From Duganella sp. CF458 (lineage in GTDB: Bacteria; Pseudomonadota; Gammaproteobacteria; Burkholderiales; Burkholderiaceae_D): 64,000 nt of DNA. Numbering within the stretch: the first letter of the stretch is position 1; the number at the start of each line of letters is the position of its first letter. Positions 59,610 through 64,000 of this stretch are shown here, piece by piece. The notes beneath the pieces were generated by a model that made no database searches, was not told where the DNA came from, and worked only from the letters and a program-made list of their open reading frames with translations. The position numbers and the translations under genes are program-made. Where the stretch lies: positions 101,966-165,965 of the forward strand of contig NZ_FOOF01000015.1 of the NCBI RefSeq assembly GCF_900113115.1. The letters are read 5' to 3'.

Positions 59610-62066
59610 CTAGCCTGTCACGCCGATCGCTTTCATTGCCGGCGCCAGGCCGACGGCTGCCTTTGCATAATCAGCCCAAGGCGTATTGCCGACATCCAGC
59701 CGCGTGTGGGCCGTGGCTACCGTCCAATGGTCGCCACCGCGCAAGCTGGTCAGTTCATCCCAGCCCACCGGCACCGAGATCCCAAGCCCAGGCCGCGCGC
59801 GGGCCGACCATGCCGCTACGGTAGTCGCGCCCCGTCCATTGCGCAAATAATCAATGAAGATCTTGCCAACCCGATTCTTTGGCCCGCTCTTGAAAGCAAA
59901 CCTGTCAGGCAACGTAGACGCCATGTGGTCAACCACCTGCTTGCTGAACGCTTTCACAGTGTCCCAGTCGTAGTAAGGCTTGATCGGCACCACCACGTGC
60001 AGCCCTTTACCGCCGCTGGTCTTGAGAAAACACGGCAAGCCCAATTCATCAAGGAAGGCATGCACCAACTGCGCCGCCTCCTGGATTTGCGCCCACTCCA
60101 CGCCGCTGCCAGGGTCAAGATCAAACAAAATGCGGTTCGGCTTTTCGTAGGTGCGGCCAAAAGCATTCTGCGTGTGGAATTCAATCACGTTGAACTGCGC
60201 GGCAGACAGCAAGGCTTGCGTCGTGCCCACCTCCAGCATCGGAGGGTGATCAGGATCCAGCTCGCGGGGGAACTCCTTCAGGCCGCGCAGCTTGCTTACA
60301 TCGGCGTGCTTCTGGAAGAACAGCTCGGAGCCAACGCCGTCCGGTGCGCGCAACAGCGCAATCGGGCGGCCCTTGGTGTGCTCCAGCATCAAGTCCGCAA
60401 CCAAGGCGTAATAGCGCACCACATCGATTTTCTTCATGCCGCTGGCCGGATCGACCAGCCGGTCCGGATTGGTCACCTTGAGTGATGCGGGCAGTTTGCT
60501 TTGCACGGCTTCCTCCTCCACATGGGCAGCTACCTCACGCCTGATTTCACCGGCCTTCTTGTCCTTGCGCAGCCCCTGGAAAACAGCATGCCGCACCGAG
60601 CCGCCGCGGGTCCACTCGCCGAAGCTGACTTCCGCCACCAACTGCGGTTTGACCCAGTGCGCCTTGCGGGCGATGGCTTTGCTGGCGGCGAACGGGCTCT
60701 CGGCGGCCTTCAGCCGCTGCAGCTTCTCTGCCAGGTCGCGCAAGGTCTTGTCATTGAAACCGCTGCCCACATTGCCGGCGTAATGCAGTTCTCCATCCTT
60801 GCCGTAGACGCCAAGCAGCAGCGAACCGATGCCGGTGCGGCTGCCTTGCGGATCGGTGTAGCCGCCGATGACGAATTCCTGACGCTGAGCGCATTTGAGT
60901 TTGATCCAATCGCGCGAACGGCGCTCAGTGTAAGTGGAGTCGCGGCGCTTGCCGATCACACCTTCGAGGCCCATCTTGCAGGCTGCAGCCAGCATCTCGT
61001 CGGGCGATGCCTGCATCACCGCGCTGAGGCGGATTGTGTCGCCTTTGACCTTGGCCATCGCTTTTTCCAGCCTGGCCCGGCGCTCTTCAAGCGGCAGGCC
61101 GCGCAAGTCTTCGCCGTCCAGATAAGGGACGTCAAACAGGAAGTAGACGATGTCTTTCGTGCGCTCGCCGTCGAAGGCTTGCTGCAGCAGGCCAAAGTCC
61201 GGCCGACCCTCTTCGTTGTGGACGACGATCTCGCCGTCATACCAGCCGTCGGGCAGCTTGGCCTTGGTCAGTGCTGCGCGCAACGGCTCCAGCTTGTGGG
61301 TCCAATCGTTGCGGTTGCGCGTGTGCAGGGTGATGTCACCGTCTTCGATACGGGCCAGCAAGCGGTAACCATCGTATTTGACCTCGAACAGCCAGTCTTC
61401 CGGTGTCGCGGGCGGGCCATCGACAAGGGTTGCCAGCTCCGGCTCCAGTTCGGCGGGCAGACGTTTGATGCGTGGCGCTGCCGGCACTTCGGGCGTCTGC
61501 GCCAGCGTTGCCGTCATTGGGTCGAGCGACTTGACGCTGTCCGGCATTTCGTCAACCACGCTGAATTCAGCGGCGGGGCGAACGAATTCGTCCTTCTCCT
61601 TGATCAGCAGCCAGGGTTCCTTATCCTCGCCCTTCCCCCGCATGCGCACCAAGGCCCAACGGCCATGCATCTTGTGGCCGTGCAGGTTGAAGACAAGTTT
61701 TCCTGCACGGTAGCCCTTGCGTGGGTCCTCCACCGGCTCCCAGGTGCCGCGGTCCCAAATGATCACCTTCCCCGCGCCGTACTGCTTCTCAGGGATGGTG
61801 CCCTCGAATTCGTTATAAGAGATCGGATGGTCTTCGACATGCACCGCCATCCGTTTGTCATGCGTGTCGTAGCTCGGCCCTTTCGGCACGGCCCAGCTTT
61901 TCATGGTGCCGTCGAGCTCCAGGCGGAAGTCGTAATGCAAGCGCCGCGCCCAATGTTTTTGGATAACGAAGGCCAGCCGCCCCCGTCCTGGCTGGCCTCC
62001 CCCTGCGGGTTCCGGCGTGACGCTGAAGTCCCGCTTCGCCTTGTAAGTCTTGAGTGCGTCCGTCAT
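59610..62066 (-). CDS. ligD: Multidomain DNA ligase LigD (PE - ligase - polymerase)
   Basis: 818 aa with the domain order of Pseudomonas LigD: phosphoesterase at about 1-190 (metal/catalytic HYDFRLE, His44, Asp46), ATP-dependent ligase at about 200-510 with nucleotidyl Lys230 in EVKYDGYR, and primase-polymerase at about 530-818 (FDLDPG, SGGKGLHVVVP). It trims, fills and seals double-strand breaks held by Ku. The start at 62066 is followed immediately by TDALKTYKAKRDFSVTPEPA, a normal family beginning. Convergent with ku. Confidence 0.96.
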   Translation of the reverse strand: MTDALKTYKAKRDFSVTPEPAGGGQPGRGRLAFVIQKHWARRLHYDFRLELDGTMKSWAVPKGPSYDTHDKRMAVHVEDHPISYNEFEGTIPEKQYGAGKVIIWDRGTWEPVEDPRKGYRAGKLVFNLHGHKMHGRWALVRMRGKGEDKEPWLLIKEKDEFVRPAAEFSVVDEMPDSVKSLDPMTATLAQTPEVPAAPRIKRLPAELEPELATLVDGPPATPEDWLFEVKYDGYRLLARIEDGDITLHTRNRNDWTHKLEPLRAALTKAKLPDGWYDGEIVVHNEEGRPDFGLLQQAFDGERTKDIVYFLFDVPYLDGEDLRGLPLEERRARLEKAMAKVKGDTIRLSAVMQASPDEMLAAACKMGLEGVIGKRRDSTYTERRSRDWIKLKCAQRQEFVIGGYTDPQGSRTGIGSLLLGVYGKDGELHYAGNVGSGFNDKTLRDLAEKLQRLKAAESPFAASKAIARKAHWVKPQLVAEVSFGEWTRGGSVRHAVFQGLRKDKKAGEIRREVAAHVEEEAVQSKLPASLKVTNPDRLVDPASGMKKIDVVRYYALVADLMLEHTKGRPIALLRAPDGVGSELFFQKHADVSKLRGLKEFPRELDPDHPPMLEVGTTQALLSAAQFNVIEFHTQNAFGRTYEKPNRILFDLDPGSGVEWAQIQEAAQLVHAFLDELGLPCFLKTSGGKGLHVVVPIKPYYDWDTVKAFSKQVVDHMASTLPDRFAFKSGPKNRVGKIFIDYLRNGRGATTVAAWSARARPGLGISVPVGWDELTSLRGGDHWTVATAHTRLDVGNTPWADYAKAAVGLAPAMKAIGVTG

Positions 62067-62255
62067 AGGACCACTGTACGGGCGCTCCGGGTGCCGGACG
62101 GTTATTTACCGCACTTTGTAAGCAGTTTTGGCAGATGTAAGCAGGTGTAATACTCGTCAACTATGACGCAACGGCTGCCGTTTTCAGCTCAGTGACACGG
62201 CAATAGTGCACGACACACGAAACGAATTATCCAAATCTCTCCGAGGAGCTTGACC

Positions 62256-62609
62256 ATGAAGAAGACCATCGCCATCCTGATCGCCGGCCTGTTCGCAACC
62301 GCAGCCTTCGCCCAAGCACCGGCTGCCGGCGGCCATGCAGCCAAGCCAGCTCCTGCTGCCACTGCTGCTACCCCGGCAATGCCTGCAACTCCTGCCGTAC
62401 CAGCAGAAAAAGGCACCAAGGCGACGCCAGCTACTCCTGCGACTCCAGCCGTAGCTGCCACGCCAGCCTCCTCGGCCACCGCAGCTGTCCCAGCCGCATC
62501 GCACGAGCACTCCAGCACGGCCAAGGAAGTGAAAAAGACCAAGCACTCGAAAAAAACCGCTGTATCCAAAGAAGTAGCCGCTGCCAAGGAAGCCGCACCG
62601 GCTAAGTAA
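62256..62609 (+). CDS. Ala/Pro/Thr-rich secreted protein with Lys-rich tail
   Basis: 117 aa; GAGGAGC precedes the ATG at 62256. A signal peptide (MKKTIAILIAGLFATAAFA) is followed by a mature part of low complexity, made mainly of Ala, Pro, Thr and Val repeats (PATPAVPA, TPATPATPAVAATPA), ending in a basic Lys-rich stretch (KEVKKTKHSKK). Similar periplasmic acid-shock-like or linker proteins occur in Burkholderiales. The function is unknown. Followed by a terminator at 62711. Confidence 0.75.
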   Translation: MKKTIAILIAGLFATAAFAQAPAAGGHAAKPAPAATAATPAMPATPAVPAEKGTKATPATPATPAVAATPASSATAAVPAASHEHSSTAKEVKKTKHSKKTAVSKEVAAAKEAAPAK

Positions 62610-62710
62610 TCCAGAGCGCCAGTTCCCCAGCCGCCAGCGCGCCTCTCGAATCCGCCTCCAAACCGGAAAGGCGCGCGGGCCGAACGGGGACCAACGCCGA
62701 ATCTTTCTCC

Positions 62711-62749
62711 CGGCCTGGCAGGCTTCTCCGCTGACCAGGCGGGCTTTTT
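62711..62749 (+). terminator. Rho-independent terminator after the Ala/Pro-rich gene
   Basis: GCCTGG (62713-62718) pairs with CCAGGC (62735-62740) over a 16-nt loop; flanking CCCG and GGG extend the stem with a bulge. TTTTT follows at 62745. It lies about 100 bp after the stop; the intervening 62610-62710 holds no gene that I can see. Confidence 0.6.
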
Positions 62750-62823
62750 GCCTCTATCTAGCTAGGCACCTTATCATTGGCGTTCGTTGACAACCGTGAC
62801 GCACAATCGTTTGAGGCTTCGCG

Positions 62824-63243
62824 CTAGTGCCAATTTTGGTTTGAGGAACGCGGAATGCCCGCTAGCTCGCACTGCATCGCCAGCTTGTCGTCACGCTCGA
62901 TCCACTGTGCCCACTCTGTCGGGCTCATTCACCGAGCTTTTTTTGAGCCAATCTACCTGCATCTTCAGCTTGCCGATCTCACCGTAAAGCTTGTCCTCTG
63001 GGCTACTTTAATCAATTGGATTGGGAGCGCGCTTGAGGTCAAACAGTGCGCTAGCGTTCTCCAGAAACTCCTTCTTCGCCTGACCGACTAGCACTGGGTG
63101 CACACCATATTCCTGCGCGCTCAAGCCCGACCTTGGCCTTGAACTCCGCCGTATGCACCCTTCGTTTTTTGCCTTCACTCATTTGCTATCATCCTTTCGC
63201 GGAGGACAGCTTAAACCAGCGTCTCAAATTCGGGGTCCACTAT
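62824..63243 (-). mobile_element. Decayed IS3-family insertion sequence (orfA and start of orfB)
   Basis: On the minus strand an orfA starts at 63182 with MSEGKKRRVHTAEFKAKVGL. A deletion of about 35 nt then shifts the frame; the alternate frame continues AQEYGVHPVLVGQAKKEFLE to a TAA, and after it DKLYGEIGKLKMQVDWLKK, the end of an IS3-type OrfA. The start of OrfB (MSPTEWAQWIERDDKLAMQC, from 62927) is cut by a stop at 62824. The left end near 63243 (TAGTGGACCCCGAATTTGAG) looks like an IS3 terminal repeat. No right end is recognisable, so the element is dead. Confidence 0.75.
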
Positions 63244-63266
63244 AGCTAGCGCTCAGCCTTAATTAC

Positions 63267-63764
63267 CTAACTCTTGTCCAATTTAACGTAGGTATCAATT
63301 AGAGCCCCCACCGCGTCCTCGCCTTTCTCATGCGCGGCATCACCTGCGGTCCCTCCTCGGCAGTCAACCTTTGAGATATCCGCTCCCAACTTTAATAGTA
63401 GCCTGGTTAACTCAAAGTCCCCATTCGCCGCAGCACACATCAATGGAGTCACGCCTTGCTCCGACGTCGCGTCAATCAACGCTCCAAATTTCAACAGGCA
63501 ATGCGCAATCTCAACTTGCTCATGAGATGCAGCTTCGTGAAGGGCCGTTAATCCATAATCGCCCTTAGCGTTTACATCGGCCCCATTCTCTAACAATGTG
63601 GCAACGATCCGAATCGCCCCCCTGACCACAGCGATCATCAGAGGAGTTCGGCCGAACGCTGCAACTGCGTTGACATTGCGAACGGCCCGAACAGTAGATT
63701 CATCCACATCTGCATTACGCGCGATGTCATCAATCAATTTTGGAAGCGCGTTGTCCATCATCAT
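63267..63764 (-). CDS. Ankyrin-repeat protein
   Basis: 165 aa with three to four ankyrin repeats: GRTPLMIAVVRGAIRIVATL-LENGADVNAKG (about 38-68), GLTALHEAASHEQVEIAHCL-LKFGALIDATS, GVTPLMCAAANGDFELTRLL-LKLGADISKVD. An acidic, helical N-terminal cap precedes. It binds partner proteins; bacterial members can serve as immunity or regulatory proteins. No ribosome site is evident before MMMDN, and any of the first three Met could be the start. Base composition is lower in GC than the core genes, and a dead IS lies next to it. Confidence 0.85.
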   Translation of the reverse strand: MMMDNALPKLIDDIARNADVDESTVRAVRNVNAVAAFGRTPLMIAVVRGAIRIVATLLENGADVNAKGDYGLTALHEAASHEQVEIAHCLLKFGALIDATSEQGVTPLMCAAANGDFELTRLLLKLGADISKVDCRGGTAGDAAHEKGEDAVGALIDTYVKLDKS

Positions 63765-63851
63765 TTAATAGTAATGAAATTGCCCAATTCAATCTGATTT
63801 GGCAACTTTTGGTAGGCTTCGAACGTCATCGGGTTAGAATTATTCCGATTC

Positions 63852-64000
63852 ATCATATTCCAAAACCGGCAATTTCAACGCTCGCATCATCAACTCCAAC
63901 GTGTTCCCCCGGTGTCAAAATAGTTGTCGCTCCAATAGATCTGAGAAAATGGGGGCGGTAACAGGAGTGAGAATTGGCACGGTACGGACAGGAATTCAAA
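63852..64000 (-). CDS. Possible C-terminal end of a gene that enters from the right edge
   Basis: A minus frame open from the right edge for 49 codons ends at a TGA at 63852, with a protein-like end GATTILTPGEHVGVDDASVE and IAGFGI. There is no way to see its start or family. It could be chance. The rest of 63765-63851 shows nothing. Confidence 0.25.

Noticed and set aside
63740..63961. 73-codon plus-strand frame at the right edge
   Set aside because: It overlaps the ankyrin gene start in antisense, has no ribosome site and no protein-like pattern.
1..64000. tRNA or rRNA genes
   Set aside because: No cloverleaf-like sequence with a CCA-end or T-loop motif and no rRNA-like stretch was found by reading; a tRNA scan would settle it.

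Overview
The window looks like a chromosomal segment of a high-GC betaproteobacterium, most likely Oxalobacteraceae (the Massilia / Duganella / Janthinobacterium group). That placement rests on gene content and protein style: short H-NS with a WTGRGRAPKWL tail, PEP-CTERM sorting signal, paired YXWGXW proteins, CheW/MCP pairs, VpsR-like sigma-54 regulator, TonB receptor, Ku/LigD. It is inference, because no rRNA or tRNA gene is present. Most genes abut or overlap by 1 to 4 nt.

Layout. 1-1102: edge-truncated zinc-ribbon/band 7-like protein. 1.4-2.3 kb: two small secreted or membrane proteins. 2.3-9.7 kb: a tightly overlapping five-gene minus-strand operon, SWIM zinc finger - DUF5691 - MoxR AAA+ (YehL type) - DUF5682 (YehM type) - VWA (YehP type), an uncharacterised ATPase/MIDAS machine. 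9.7-12.2 kb: RNase HI, then cheW-MCP. 12.35-15.95 kb: coupled HD hydrolase - MFS - periplasmic binding protein - EamA operon. 15.95-19.05 kb: a patch of accessory genes (broken SMI1/KNR4-like gene, metallo-beta-lactamase-fold enzyme, small hypotheticals, GNAT) that looks AT-richer by eye. 19-30 kb: CocE-type hydrolase, trpS with a structured leader, erythromycin-esterase-like protein, PaiB, Lon-N protein, H-NS, TonB receptor, psd. 30.5-32.3 kb: a PEP-CTERM protein fused in frame to a cyanophycinase-like peptidase. 32.4-34.9 kb: LysR / azoR / pirin. 35-43.5 kb: membrane proteins, acyltransferase, M14-type amidohydrolase, guanidine-riboswitch-controlled sugE, ArsR-OYE pair, a secreted metallo-hydrolase.

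43.5-49.7 kb holds what I consider the most interesting system: a sigma-54-controlled operon ordered glycine-rich fibre protein - small Fap-like protein - C39 peptidase (FapD-like) - small secreted protein (FapE position) - coiled-coil/beta-barrel outer-membrane protein (FapF-like). This matches the D-E-F order of the Pseudomonas functional amyloid operon. Here the putative fibre subunit carries a block of several hundred Gly/Ala residues. Upstream of it are a -24/-12 promoter and two identical-architecture palindromes, and the activator gene lies directly upstream.

49.8-62.1 kb: acyltransferase, an orphan UreB-like domain, a DUF885 peptidase-like protein, a sensor-like binding protein lacking an output domain, SulP-TetR, a degenerate GGDEF protein, and an NHEJ locus (SDR - Ku facing LigD). 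62.2-64 kb: Ala/Pro-rich secreted protein, a decayed IS3-family element, an ankyrin-repeat protein and an unresolved edge fragment. No tRNA, rRNA or CRISPR array was found.
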